From: Phytomonas francai
Taxonomy: Eukaryota; Euglenozoa; Kinetoplastea; Trypanosomatida; Trypanosomatidae
Direction of reading: 5' to 3'
Length of the DNA: 64,000 bases
Assembly: GCA_001766655.1 (NCBI GenBank)
Contig: MJCC01000018.1
Coordinates: 108,158-172,157, forward strand
Position 1 is the stretch's first letter, and the number at the start of each line of letters is the position of its first letter. A program made the position numbers and the translations under genes. This document shows positions 10,715-20,950 of this stretch, piece by piece. The notes under the pieces were generated by a model. The model saw only the letters and a program-made list of their open reading frames with translations, had not been told where the DNA came from and searched no databases.

Positions 10715-11734
10715 TTACGACTCAAAAAGTCCTCTGGCGACGATGGGCTCATAGCGATTCGTCTCGACGCATAGGAAATACGTCCGCGCCAGAACATTGG
10801 GGCTGTGAATCCACGCTGCCGCTGCATCTCCGTCAGCTACGACTTCCCCAATGACGCCCTCTTTCACATCTCCCGCGTGCGTCTTTGAGGGGGTGCTCGC
10901 GCATCGTCGGGGTCTCTCTTCCTCGTTCGCATCGGTCGGACGCTTCCTAGGACTTTGTCGAGGCGTCGAGCACGCGCCACCGTCGCCGGGGGGAGCGTGC
11001 GTAGTCTTCTCGGGCTCTGGGAAAAGAAGTGCATCTGCGGTGTTGTGCAATTCCACTTCGCTCAGCCGTTTCAGGGCCCGGCGCCGCTCGACGACAGCGC
11101 TTGCAAAACGCTGGATGCTCTGCGTAAAAGGAGAAGCCTTCCCATGCTTCTCGACTATCGGGTCCGAATCCGTCTGTCCCGGAGTTACGTTGTCCATGTC
11201 TTCACATTCGCACTCAGCAGCGGCTTTCAGGATAGACTCGAGTATTGCCTCACCTAATGCATCAATCAAATGATCGTAATGTTCGATGCCCATAGTTTTC
11301 CTCAACTGCGCGACGTCCTCAAGGATCGATTTCCCAATCCGCTGCATCGGCTCCAGAACATCTATCGCCTTCTTCCCAGATGAAGACATCGTTGAGGGCC
11401 GGGCTGGCGTTCCGTCATGCATTTCTTGAAGGCTCCGGGCCAACTGTAGAAGCTCCTCCGCTACACTGGGCGCCGTCAAGACGAGCTCAGGGGAGCACGA
11501 GACATAATGCCGGGTACAGTATATTTCAACCGCCTTTTGTAGACCATCCGGTAGCTTTCCGGAGTATAGCTGCTTGCGAAGGGTTGAATCGTATTCTGCA
11601 ATAAGGGCATCCCCAACACGCCTAGAACAGTGATCGTGGAGTACGATATCGGTGTACATGATATCCATCAGAATTTCTATGATGAAACATGAATGACTTG
11701 GCACGAGATCATGCGGGGGGCTGTATTGCTCCAT
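10715..11734 (-). CDS. Unknown 339-residue protein
   Basis: An ATG-started frame between the IKS1-like kinase and Rab3GAP, same strand. The first 190 residues look like a globular, mostly helical domain (for example MQRIGKSILEDVAQLRKTM and LIDALGEAILESILKAAAE). Residues about 235-290 are a Pro/Arg/Glu/Thr-rich linker (SPRKRPTDANEEERPRRC). The C-terminus returns to hydrophobic order (ARTYFLCVETNRYEPIVARG). No signal peptide, membrane helix or catalytic motif is seen. I do not recognise the family. Amino-acid composition and strand support a real gene. Confidence 0.7.
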   Translation of the reverse strand: MEQYSPPHDLVPSHSCFIIEILMDIMYTDIVLHDHCSRRVGDALIAEYDSTLRKQLYSGKLPDGLQKAVEIYCTRHYVSCSPELVLTAPSVAEELLQLARSLQEMHDGTPARPSTMSSSGKKAIDVLEPMQRIGKSILEDVAQLRKTMGIEHYDHLIDALGEAILESILKAAAECECEDMDNVTPGQTDSDPIVEKHGKASPFTQSIQRFASAVVERRRALKRLSEVELHNTADALLFPEPEKTTHAPPGDGGACSTPRQSPRKRPTDANEEERPRRCASTPSKTHAGDVKEGVIGEVVADGDAAAAWIHSPNVLARTYFLCVETNRYEPIVARGLFES

Positions 11735-12449
11735 TTTTTAAAATGCTAAACAAAACAAAAGAAGAAAATGTCGATCTACGGAAAGCGTGCACTTTTACCC
11801 CCTTTTTCTACACTAAAAGGATACAGCAAATCATTTGTAGGGCAAAGATAGGTTTTGATTCCCTCATTACGATGGTGTAGTATTGAATTTTTTTTGAACT
11901 TTTCCATATACCCATACGCCGACATCATGATGAATATAATTGCTGCCAAAGCATTCTGAGCATGGGGGTACCACCCTTCGAGAAAAAAGAAAAAAAAGAA
12001 AGACAATGCCAATGAATCCCATCACCAAGAATCACACGGGGAATAAATCAGAACTCGAAACCCCAACGAGTAAAATGCGTAAAAAACAGAACAAATACCG
12101 AGTTGAATTGCCACACGTACCAAACGATATGAACATGGGGAAGCAAAAAACGACTTCATTGAATGGTTTAAGCGACCCGAAAGATGATTCAACAAAACAT
12201 TTAATGCGTGAGGAAAACGCACGGGGTAAAACAAAGCAGAAGGTTTTTTTTATTTTTTTTTTGATCTCAGTATCTTCTACCGATTTGCGTGGTGTTGTTG
12301 TGTGAGCAAAGAATCAACAAAGAATTCACTCAAAAAACAAACAAACAAACAAACACCCATTATAGAGCCGAGGTTTACGTTTATTTTTCTCATCGACACA
12401 CCTAGTTCTTTTTTTTTTTTGCACACCCTTTAATCTTTTTCTGCCTCTT

Positions 12450-14792
12450 TTAGGCGTCGAGTGGGAGGGAGAGGTCGGTTTGGACAGACCTGCTCACGGT
12501 ACTTCGTTTGGTTAACAATGGCGCGGCCCAGGTCGCGGACAGCTGGTTGTGCGGCCGCGTACGATCGAGCCTTGCGGGGTGGGCTGGCTGCCCTTTCATT
12601 CCCGCGGAGGAGCCTGGGAGCTCATTGGTGTGGAGTGAGAGCATGCTATTGGTGGCATTAGCGATATCCTCGCGTCCGTCCTTGCCTCCGCCTCGCGCCG
12701 CCATCGCATCGTTGGTGTGGTACTGCATCAAAAGCGGTGAGCTCAGCATCGCCGAGGTCGAGATCAGCTCGACCTTGCTACTCTGCAGGTGCAGATTATC
12801 GTCGTACGCGCGCTCCTCGGCGGCTTCCCCGCCGCGCAGGCGCTGGGGGTGGGCGCGTCGCGTGATGGGGGGCTTTCCATAGGCGGCGGCGGCCCCGTGG
12901 GCGGGCGGGGACTCGACGTGGATCTCCGGGATCTTCGTCTGGCTGTTGAAGCTGCGCAGGATCGTCTGGGCGACGGTGGAGCGCAGGATCTCGCGGCATC
13001 CCGGGCGCCGCGCCGGGTCCGGCTGGAGCATCGCGCGCATGAGCTGGACCATCTCGGGCGGCCGCGGGAACGGCGCGCAGGCCTCGAGGTCGGGGTCGAG
13101 CTCATGCGCGACCGTCCCGTCAGCCCGCCGCGCCGGCAGCGTCGCGCCGCAGGCGAGGTAGTGCAGGATCATCCCGAGCGACCAGGCGTCGCTCGCGGGG
13201 GTGTGGCGCTGGGGGTAGGCCCCGCGGCCGCGCGGCGCGAGGAGCTCGGGCGCCATGTACTCGAGCGTGCCCGTCCCGCCCGTGCGCTCCTCGCCGAGCT
13301 CGCTCAGCAGGGCGGCCGTCCCGAAGTCGCTGACGAGCACCCGCGGCAGCCCCCCGGGCGCCCCGGTCAAAAGCAGGTTCTGCGGCTTCAGGTCGCGGTG
13401 CAGGATGCCCTTCCCGTGCAGGTGCGTCGTCCCGGCGACGGCGCTCAGGAAGAAGTACCAGACGGCGGGGGTGGAGAGCGCCGTGCCGTGGCGCGCCATG
13501 TACGCGTCGAGCGACCCCTCCGTCGCGTACTCCATCAGGATGAAGAGGCAGCGCACGGGCGGGCCGAAGTCCGCCAGCTGCGCGGTCTCGACCCAGCTGT
13601 GGTTGTACTCCACGACGTTCGGGTGGCGGTTCACCTCGCCCAGAATGCGCACCTCGTGCAGGACTTTTTGCAGGTAGGGCAGGTTGTCCCCGACAGGCAC
13701 CTTCTTCAGCGCAAAGGTGCCGAGCGGAATGCCCTCCATCACGTGCTGACAGAGGTAGACCCCGCCGTAGGTCCCGCTCCCGAGCTTTTGAAGCTCGATG
13801 AAGTACCGCGCGTAGTACCCGTCGAGCCCTGTAATCGCGTTGAACGAGAAATTCTGATCCTTCCTCGCCGCACAGGTCGGCTCACCGTCGTCGGCATCGT
13901 CGTCGGGGGTTTGGTGATACGCCACCGTCCTCCGCACAAGCGGCGGCGGCGGCGAGGGATCCTCGTCGAGGTAGCGGTGGTCGCCCGTGGAGGACCCCAC
14001 GAGCGCTGACGGCGGACGAATAGGCCTCGGTAAACCACCCCGGACGATGTCCTCCTCATTTACCGCGTAGTCCCGCGGCATCGAGTCGGTTGGGCTTACA
14101 TAGTAGCATAAAGGGAGTGCGTGAGGGGGATTATGTCCGACAACCCTTTCCCTGTCGTTTCCGCTTCCCCCTTCCGATCGTTCTTCTTCATTGTCGCGCT
14201 CTGGTTTCGCGCACCGCGAGTGCTTCCCTCGCGCCGCCGCGGGATCGGGACTATCGCCGATTGCAAGTGGCATCCGCATTGTTAACATTCGAAAGTACGC
14301 CGGCGTGAGTATGCGGGCGGCTTTCCGCCGACGCGAGTACGCGCAGGAAGGGGCTCCGTCGGTCGCTGGATCTTCTATTTCTTCCATTTCGTCCTCCCCT
14401 ACCTCCGACGAGGTGTCATAGCCGTAAAAAGGGCGTAAACACGTCGGACAGACGCGGCGCGAGGATAGAGCTGTATTCGCGCTTGTGAGTGCACCGGACA
14501 CCGCTATCTCTCCTGCATAGACGCTGTTTTGAATGGCCGACGGAACGAAAGGCACCACTGCCATTTTGTTGCTCAGATCGTCCTCTTGCGGAAGGTTATT
14601 AAGTTCATTGCTGCTGCTGTCGGTCCTCTGAGAGCTGGGAATAATTTCCGAACTGCGGTGGAGAGGTGATCGCATTGGACAGGTTGTCTGCTCGGGAGAC
14701 GGGTTGAGAATATGCTCTGGGCGTTGTAGGTATGCCGGCGGAGGTTGAGAGAGAATGGACTCCTTGCCCTCTATTTCTCTACGCATACTCAT
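12450..14792 (-). CDS. IKS1-like serine/threonine protein kinase
   Basis: About 780 residues from the ATG at 14792; an in-frame GTG lies slightly upstream, and a second ATG lies two codons in. The first 330 residues are low in complexity, with Pro-rich stretches and a CPTCLRPF motif that could bind metal. The kinase domain spans about 330-615: glycine loop LGSGTYGGVYLCQHV, the ALKKVPVG lysine, HRDLKPQN near 466, DFG near 488, and an activation segment ending in YMAPE. The block from the glycine loop to RHPNVVEYNHSWVE resembles yeast IKS1 and its relatives more than other groups. All catalytic residues are present, so it should be active. A disordered tail of about 165 residues follows. Substrates and localisation cannot be inferred. 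Confidence 0.85.
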   Translation of the reverse strand: MSMRREIEGKESILSQPPPAYLQRPEHILNPSPEQTTCPMRSPLHRSSEIIPSSQRTDSSSNELNNLPQEDDLSNKMAVVPFVPSAIQNSVYAGEIAVSGALTSANTALSSRRVCPTCLRPFYGYDTSSEVGEDEMEEIEDPATDGAPSCAYSRRRKAARILTPAYFRMLTMRMPLAIGDSPDPAAARGKHSRCAKPERDNEEERSEGGSGNDRERVVGHNPPHALPLCYYVSPTDSMPRDYAVNEEDIVRGGLPRPIRPPSALVGSSTGDHRYLDEDPSPPPPLVRRTVAYHQTPDDDADDGEPTCAARKDQNFSFNAITGLDGYYARYFIELQKLGSGTYGGVYLCQHVMEGIPLGTFALKKVPVGDNLPYLQKVLHEVRILGEVNRHPNVVEYNHSWVETAQLADFGPPVRCLFILMEYATEGSLDAYMARHGTALSTPAVWYFFLSAVAGTTHLHGKGILHRDLKPQNLLLTGAPGGLPRVLVSDFGTAALLSELGEERTGGTGTLEYMAPELLAPRGRGAYPQRHTPASDAWSLGMILHYLACGATLPARRADGTVAHELDPDLEACAPFPRPPEMVQLMRAMLQPDPARRPGCREILRSTVAQTILRSFNSQTKIPEIHVESPPAHGAAAAYGKPPITRRAHPQRLRGGEAAEERAYDDNLHLQSSKVELISTSAMLSSPLLMQYHTNDAMAARGGGKDGREDIANATNSMLSLHTNELPGSSAGMKGQPAHPARLDRTRPHNQLSATWAAPLLTKRSTVSRSVQTDLSLPLDA

Positions 14793-16736
14793 GATAGGCC
14801 TATCAGAAAGTCTCACCTGAAGCGTTCAGGATTTTTAAACTAAATAGCAGCAGCCACAAGAATACAATATGCAGATCAACCAAAGGATCGAGTACAAGCT
14901 TGTATAAGGTTTATAATACACAGGGTTGTGAAACGCCCAAAACTATACACACAACAAGTGAAATCGAATACGATGTAATGTATCAGAAAAGATACTATAT
15001 TATTTTGTTATGACGAGAATAAATCTTAGTGTTATTTTTGTTTGCTTGTAGAGGATTTGATAAATTCCGACTATAAACACCGTAAAAAAGAAATAACATT
15101 AGCGTAAAAATAGGGGAAGAAGGACTATTGTCGATCAAACAAAATCTTTCTCAACTTTGACATCTACCTTTTTTCGCATTTCAATTACCTTTCTTACCAC
15201 TTGCTATTGCTATGCATCGTCATACAAGCCTACATTAGGAAAGAGAGACACAGGTTCTTTTTTTTGTGAATTCGAGAAAAACACCCTCCCTTTCAGATGT
15301 TCAACCACTTTAGACATGGCTATTTCCAGGATTAACATGCTATCATGGAGTACTGTGGTGTGTGTCTGTGTTTCAAATGAATAAGGAGAATTTCCAAGGT
15401 TCGAATATGCTTAGTCATGGATCATTTTTCATTCGATAGCAATTATTCGGAAAGATAAAGATAGTCTGATAAAATTGGTTATCGTCATCAACCCATCAGT
15501 CAGGGGAATTCAATACTCTCCCTCTCTCCAATTTCTGATCTATCATCTATCATTTTTTTCCTGCGAGTCCCATGTCTCCTTTAATTATCATAACCATTCG
15601 TATCATAAGGCATAAACCACTTGCCTATCATTTTCCCCTTCTACGTGAACCTCGCAAGTGGTATGATTTGGATTTGATTTTGGTCAGTAAGAAAATTTCA
15701 GCAATCAGGAAAGTATTTTTGAAGAGTTGAGAAACTAATCATATTGTTTTACTTCCGATGTAGTTGACTCACTATTTACTTTCTTCTTCCCTTCTATGAT
15801 GGACTGATTGTCATCACCATCCGTATATGCTTTATTCGCCACGTGCTTTGTCCATTATAAATCCAGTTTCTTTGCCCCCAATAGAACCGTAATGAGCATT
15901 ACTTCCCATCTTATCAGATCCGTGAAAGTTGAAAAGATAACTTAGATCGCATCGCTGTCATTGTACAGAAGGGAGGCCTCAAGAATAAAACGCTACGAGA
16001 GACGTGCTTGGATACTTGTATCTAAGAATGAAGTTGAAAAGTTCAAATTATCCATTATCGAAGTGCGCGGTTGTAATTTAACAGAAAAACATCCAACTTG
16101 ACAAGATTTAAGCACGCCCTACCTCCATATCTTGACGAGGTTTCTGATTTCTTCGATTTATGCAATGACTAAAAGGATCGTGGCATCATGTTTTTTTTTA
16201 GATTTTTGTCATTGACCCTTTAGGAAATACAATAGGAGGAAAATCACCGTTAAGAATAATTTTTATTTATTATTTATTATGTGCATCTAAATATCCTTTT
16301 CAGAGTTCCATGGAATAGTTATAAGATACTAATTTATGGTAACAGTTCAATAATTTCAAATAGGGCAGCTAAAATTTTGTAGGCCTCTGGATCCTCTAGA
16401 TTATTCACGTAAGGGAGGTTGCAGGAAGGGGTTTCACAACACCCATTGATTGGTTCCTATAAGAGTCACTGAAAATGAAATGCATTTTTTCTGTTAAATA
16501 TCCGCTCTTCACCTAGGTATTACAAAGAATAGAATAATATCAGGGTTCGTAACAAAATGGTACTAGTAGGAATATAATCACTACAACACTAAGCTCACAT
16601 CCAAAAACACTGATGCACAATGATACTAGCGATAAAAAAATCCCAATATAAACTGTGCTACTAAAGAGACTCATACAAATGTACTATGCGAAACTTCATA
16701 CATTGCATATATATATACATATATATATATATATGT
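14793..16736. other. Intergenic region, 1.9 kb, AT-rich
   Basis: AT-rich DNA between the MRB1590-type gene and the kinase. No protein gene or RNA gene is supportable. A TA-rich microsatellite (16707-16734) abuts the stop codon of the MRB1590-type gene. It should contain the 3' UTR of MRB1590 and the 5' UTR and trans-splice acceptor of the kinase, but no single acceptor stands out. Confidence 0.6.
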
Positions 16737-18821
16737 TCACTTTCGACACGTGCACAAGGTGCGTAGTCGATTCAAGGCGGCTCCGATTTCGAACACGCGT
16801 GGTAGCGTGGTGAACCCCCTCGGCAAGTAGCATGATTTGGTTTGGCATTCCAGCGCAGCTTGCCGAAGCTGTCTTTCACAGTAGAAAACCAGTCGGTTTA
16901 GATGGGAATAATCTACTGGTTGAAACTCAAGAAAGTCGTCAATTAGCGAGGGATAGCACCACTCAGGAGTCGAGCGACCAACACGATTATTGTCGTAATT
17001 GCTTCTGCCTTGTTCACGATTGGAAGACGGGAGACAGGATTGAGCTTCTTCAGCCGCCGCAGCGCCATCATCTCGTAGTAGTGCCAAACACTGCGCGATA
17101 GCGTTAACTTGTCCCTCTTCCACAAGTTGCTCAACCAAATCCAGTTGTATAGTTTCATCATCCATACGAAGAGTGCTCAGGCCACTGCCGCTTATCTTGA
17201 CAAAGTCTCGGCCGTTTTTGCGCCACGTCCAGTTGAACGTACCGGCATAGTCCAAATGGCGTTTGAAGGGCAGCTTAATAAGTGGTGCCGCGTCGACGTA
17301 GCTACGGCCATTGCCCGGCATCATCGCATTCGGATCGTTTTTTGATTTCTCTCCCTCGACGTGAAGTTGATCCTCGGCCGCTGTCAGCTCCTTCGCTCGC
17401 GAGGTGACGTCGGTGACGGTGTAGTTGCACATCATCAGCACCAAATCCGAGCGCGCAAAGTATTGCCCTGACCCCCCAACCACCATAATCGTGGAGACGC
17501 CGTGCTGGGTGAGCAGACCGCGGACGGTTTCCACAAAAGGCGTTATCGGCTCCAGTTCACGCGGCACGAGCCGCTGCATGAGGACGTCGCGATACATAAA
17601 GTTCGTCGCCGAGGTATCCTCGTCGAGCAGGATCGCGGTGCTGCCGAGCTCGAGCGCTTCGACGATGTTCGCCGCTTGGCTCGTGCTGCCGCTGGCGTCG
17701 TGCGTTATGAAGGCGGTCGTATCCTTTTTGAATGGTAGATTGTTGATAAAGAGCGATATATCCACCCCATGGATACTCCTGCGGTCCTCCGCGCGGATTT
17801 TCACGCCAGTCGGATCGAGCACCACAAACGTGCGACCGTCGTCAGGTATGTGGTTATATATCCCAAGCTCCAGAGCCCGGAGCAGCGTCGACTTCCCATG
17901 AAACCCCCCGCCTGTGATCAAGGTGATACCCTTTGGTAGCCCCATGCCGGTAATTGAAACACCGCTAAAAGGCAGAGTGAAGGCTCGATTTAAAGTGGGT
18001 GGTGACTTAAAAGGGACGGCACCGTCCATGGGAAGGTCGGAATCCCCTGCGGCGCGCGGCAGGACGGCGCCATCCCGCACGAAGGCCACCAACTCGTTTG
18101 ATTGCAGCTGCTGCCGCAACCAGACCTGATCAAGCAGCGAGGCTACATGACATTTAAGCTTATTCGCGTCAAGAACACAGACCTTATGCTGAATAGTGGG
18201 TTGCAACTCTTTTATAAAAATTCCAAGGCATGCTTGACTGTCAATTCGCCTTCCCTGCCCTGGAAGTTTCACACGAAGAAAGATATTAATCGTATTGGTG
18301 GTGATTTCGATAGAACTCCGCGGTAAGATATGCTGCGACGGCTTCAACACTTGAATGCTACCACTTCTGTGATAGGTTCGTAACCCATCCCAGAAGGATC
18401 TCAATATGAAATCCGCTACTGCTACCCGACAATGCCCTCTCACAAGTTCAAAATAGGAGTTTCTTTCCAGATCGCTGGATCCAGCAAGACTTTCTATGAT
18501 TCCTGTGTAGGATGAAAGGAGTGCATTCACAGAAAGAAACTCAGGAAGTGGAACGCTCACGCATAGTTGGCTCCCAGGAGCGTAAGGATCAGGCTGAATA
18601 TGTATAAATCTCAGGGTGACTAATTGGTTAAAGGGGAAATTGTAAACTTTATTTTTCAAAGCGTGCAACCTCGAGTAATTTTCACCGTCTAGGCTCGATA
18701 AGGCAGGGATAATACTTCCATGAGTTTGAAAATTATCCAATTGTTCATGTCCTCCTGCCGATTGAGTTTCTTGATATCGTTTTTGATGATAATCGTTACG
18801 AATTTTTTTTTTAAAGTGCAT
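16737..18821 (-). CDS. MRB1590: MRB1590-type ABC-class ATPase (mitochondrial RNA-associated)
   Basis: About 694 residues from the ATG at 18821; the open frame also extends a few codons upstream to a TTG, which I reject as start. It matches the 'predicted ATPase of the ABC class' family (Pfam ABC_ATPase). The Walker A motif GGGFHGKSTLLRALE is near residue 305. The family hallmarks follow in order: VKIRAEDRRSIHGVDIS, FINNLPF, DASGSTSQAANIVEALE, the Walker B-like ILLDEDTSATNFM and VSTIMVVGGSG. In T. brucei MRB1590 is a mitochondrial toroid ATPase that binds RNA and co-purifies with the RNA-editing-associated MRB1 complex; orthology here is inferred from family and gene neighbourhood. The N-terminal 150 or so residues are basic and variable. 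The direct repeat block described below begins about 180 bp upstream of the start codon. Confidence 0.85.
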   Translation of the reverse strand: MHFKKKIRNDYHQKRYQETQSAGGHEQLDNFQTHGSIIPALSSLDGENYSRLHALKNKVYNFPFNQLVTLRFIHIQPDPYAPGSQLCVSVPLPEFLSVNALLSSYTGIIESLAGSSDLERNSYFELVRGHCRVAVADFILRSFWDGLRTYHRSGSIQVLKPSQHILPRSSIEITTNTINIFLRVKLPGQGRRIDSQACLGIFIKELQPTIQHKVCVLDANKLKCHVASLLDQVWLRQQLQSNELVAFVRDGAVLPRAAGDSDLPMDGAVPFKSPPTLNRAFTLPFSGVSITGMGLPKGITLITGGGFHGKSTLLRALELGIYNHIPDDGRTFVVLDPTGVKIRAEDRRSIHGVDISLFINNLPFKKDTTAFITHDASGSTSQAANIVEALELGSTAILLDEDTSATNFMYRDVLMQRLVPRELEPITPFVETVRGLLTQHGVSTIMVVGGSGQYFARSDLVLMMCNYTVTDVTSRAKELTAAEDQLHVEGEKSKNDPNAMMPGNGRSYVDAAPLIKLPFKRHLDYAGTFNWTWRKNGRDFVKISGSGLSTLRMDDETIQLDLVEQLVEEGQVNAIAQCLALLRDDGAAAAEEAQSCLPSSNREQGRSNYDNNRVGRSTPEWCYPSLIDDFLEFQPVDYSHLNRLVFYCERQLRQAALECQTKSCYLPRGFTTLPRVFEIGAALNRLRTLCTCRK

Positions 18822-18999
18822 TATGTATATAAAGAGCTTGTTAAGAGGCTTAAGAAACAATCTTTTAGTTTTCCCTTATTTTATAAATAAATGCAGTAGA
18901 TGAAAATGGAATAGGGTAAAATATGATTCGCAAAGATAAAAAAGACCAAATCCTTAAAAACCTGATGCAGTTAACAGCAATTTTGACAATTTTTAAACT

Positions 19000-19255
19000 T
19001 TTCCTTAGTAATAGTTGTGAATTGCCTAATTATTCCTCGATGACTCTACTCAGAAATGGTAAACGGTGTTCTTATCCTGTTAAATAGCTCAAATTATACA
19101 TGAAACTTACGTTTTAATCATCATTGTAGGTACAGACTGAGGTGTGGTATAATAAAAGAGATTCGCGTTTTTAGACCTTCGATATATCCTTTCCTTAAAT
19201 TCACAAAAGAAAGAGCCAGCAGAAAAAAATAGCATTCATTTTTGCACAACATTCT
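19000..19255. repeat. Left flank of repeat block, duplicated at 25245-25500
   Basis: This 256-bp AT-rich segment directly precedes the 870-bp-unit array. It recurs with no difference that I could see at 25245-25500, at a constant offset of 6245 bp. Both copies lie 140-180 bp upstream of the start codon of a gene (MRB1590 type and the glycosyltransferase). The segment contains purine-rich runs that are polypyrimidine on the transcribed minus-strand RNA, so it could supply splice-acceptor or 5' UTR sequence. Confidence 0.9.
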
Positions 19256-19801
19256 CACGCATACACATCGCACCGCACTCTAACCACACACGATGGTGGA
19301 CAGCTGTTGACAGATCCTAAGGCTGCACGGCGCTACTCTCAGACAGGGATAACTCTTTGTGTGATCGGCATCTATTCATTCTAAGACTAGAGGTGTCAAT
19401 ATGCAACACAAACGGTTTCATCATCATCGTAGTAGCCGCAGCATTAGCATCCAACCCCGTCACCTGCAAGCGAGACTCAGAGATGAACGCGTTGCTTTCC
19501 AACGCGCGGACTCCCTCATTCGACACAGGTTCAGACAAGAGTGAAACTAAAAAGGACATCATATGCTCGCTTGCCAACTCCTCACCCCGCACGCATGAAC
19601 ACTGCACACACTAAACACAGACGCACGGCGGTAACGACCAGGCACTACACTGTGGGCTCCGCGCACCTCAGACGATGGGAAGCACCCTCACCCATCTCTG
19701 GAGAGAAAGCGTTCCGCGAAGGTGTATGTCATCCTGGTCGGGATTATGACGGCTCTTACCTAAGGAAGTGGTCATCACGCGTGGCGGGCCCTCGCTACTA
19801 C

Positions 19802-20578
19802 NNNNNNNNNNNNNNNNNNNNNNNNNNNNNNNNNNNNNNNNNNNNNNNNNNNNNNNNNNNNNNNNNNNNNNNNNNNNNNNNNNNNNNNNNNNNNNNNNNN
19901 NNNNNNNNNNNNNNNNNNNNNNNNNNNNNNNNNNNNNNNNNNNNNNNNNNNNNNNNNNNNNNNNNNNNNNNNNNNNNNNNNNNNNNNNNNNNNNNNNNNN
20001 NNNNNNNNNNNNNNNNNNNNNNNNNNNNNNNNNNNNNNNNNNNNNNNNNNNNNNNNNNNNNNNNNNNNNNNNNNNNNNNNNNNNNNNNNNNNNNNNNNNN
20101 NNNNNNNNNNNNNNNNNNNNNNNNNNNNNNNNNNNNNNNNNNNNNNNNNNNNNNNNNNNNNNNNNNNNNNNNNNNNNNNNNNNNNNNNNNNNNNNNNNNN
20201 NNNNNNNNNNNNNNNNNNNNNNNNNNNNNNNNNNNNNNNNNNNNNNNNNNNNNNNNNNNNNNNNNNNNNNNNNNNNNNNNNNNNNNNNNNNNNNNNNNNN
20301 NNNNNNNNNNNNNNNNNNNNNNNNNNNNNNNNNNNNNNNNNNNNNNNNNNNNNNNNNNNNNNNNNNNNNNNNNNNNNNNNNNNNNNNNNNNNNNNNNNNN
20401 NNNNNNNNNNNNNNNNNNNNNNNNNNNNNNNNNNNNNNNNNNNNNNNNNNNNNNNNNNNNNNNNNNNNNNNNNNNNNNNNNNNNNNNNNNNNNNNNNNNN
20501 NNNNNNNNNNNNNNNNNNNNNNNNNNNNNNNNNNNNNNNNNNNNNNNNNNNNNNNNNNNNNNNNNNNNNNNNNNNNNN
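19802..20578. other. Assembly gap (777 N) inside the repeat array
   Basis: The gap begins exactly where segment B, with its TACTAC and CA microsatellites, should start. It ends 62 bp before the end of a segment A. If only one unit is missing, the gap should be 808 bp, not 777. Confidence 1.
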
Positions 20579-20825
20579 GGGATTATGACGGCTCTTACCT
20601 AAGGAAGTGGTCATCACGCGTGGCGGGCCCTCGCTACTACTAATACTACTACTACTACACACACACACACACACACACACCTCGCTTTCTCTCCCCGCGC
20701 ACAGGGGCGGAAAAGCGCGCTATTTACAGCTACGACGGCGACAGCGGTGATGGTGGCTTTCTGATCAGCAAAATGACGAAAATATGTCAGTCATAGCGCC
20801 TTCAGCGGTATCGGAGTCGTGCAGA

Positions 20826-20950
20826 CGAAATACCGTATCCGCGTATTTCGCACATCATGCGAAAGCCCTCAACCGCATTGTAAGCGGATCGCTGCGCCGT
20901 GCACACGCGTGCACCGTGCGGAGGAAATACCGTATTCGCGCATTTCCTCC
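20826..20950. other. Pair of related hairpins in segment B
   Basis: Hairpin 1 (20826-20850) has arms cgaaata and tatttcg (7 bp) around an 11-nt loop. Hairpin 2 (20920-20950) has arms ggaggaaat and atttcctcc (9 bp) around a 13-nt loop. The two share a core of the form aaataccgtatYcgcgYattt, so they look like two versions of one element about 95 bp apart. The pair recurs in the other complete B segments at 21696-21820 and 26232-26356. It could be a protein-binding site, a structured RNA element or a remnant of a mobile element; nothing in the sequence decides. Confidence 0.7.

Noticed and set aside
12789..14009. 406-residue plus-strand frame opposite the IKS1-like kinase
   Set aside because: Antisense to a clear kinase domain; Arg/Val-rich composition typical of a GC-rich complement.
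18822..18860. Upstream TTG as start of the MRB1590-type gene
   Set aside because: Nuclear kinetoplastid genes start at ATG; the first in-frame ATG is at 18821.
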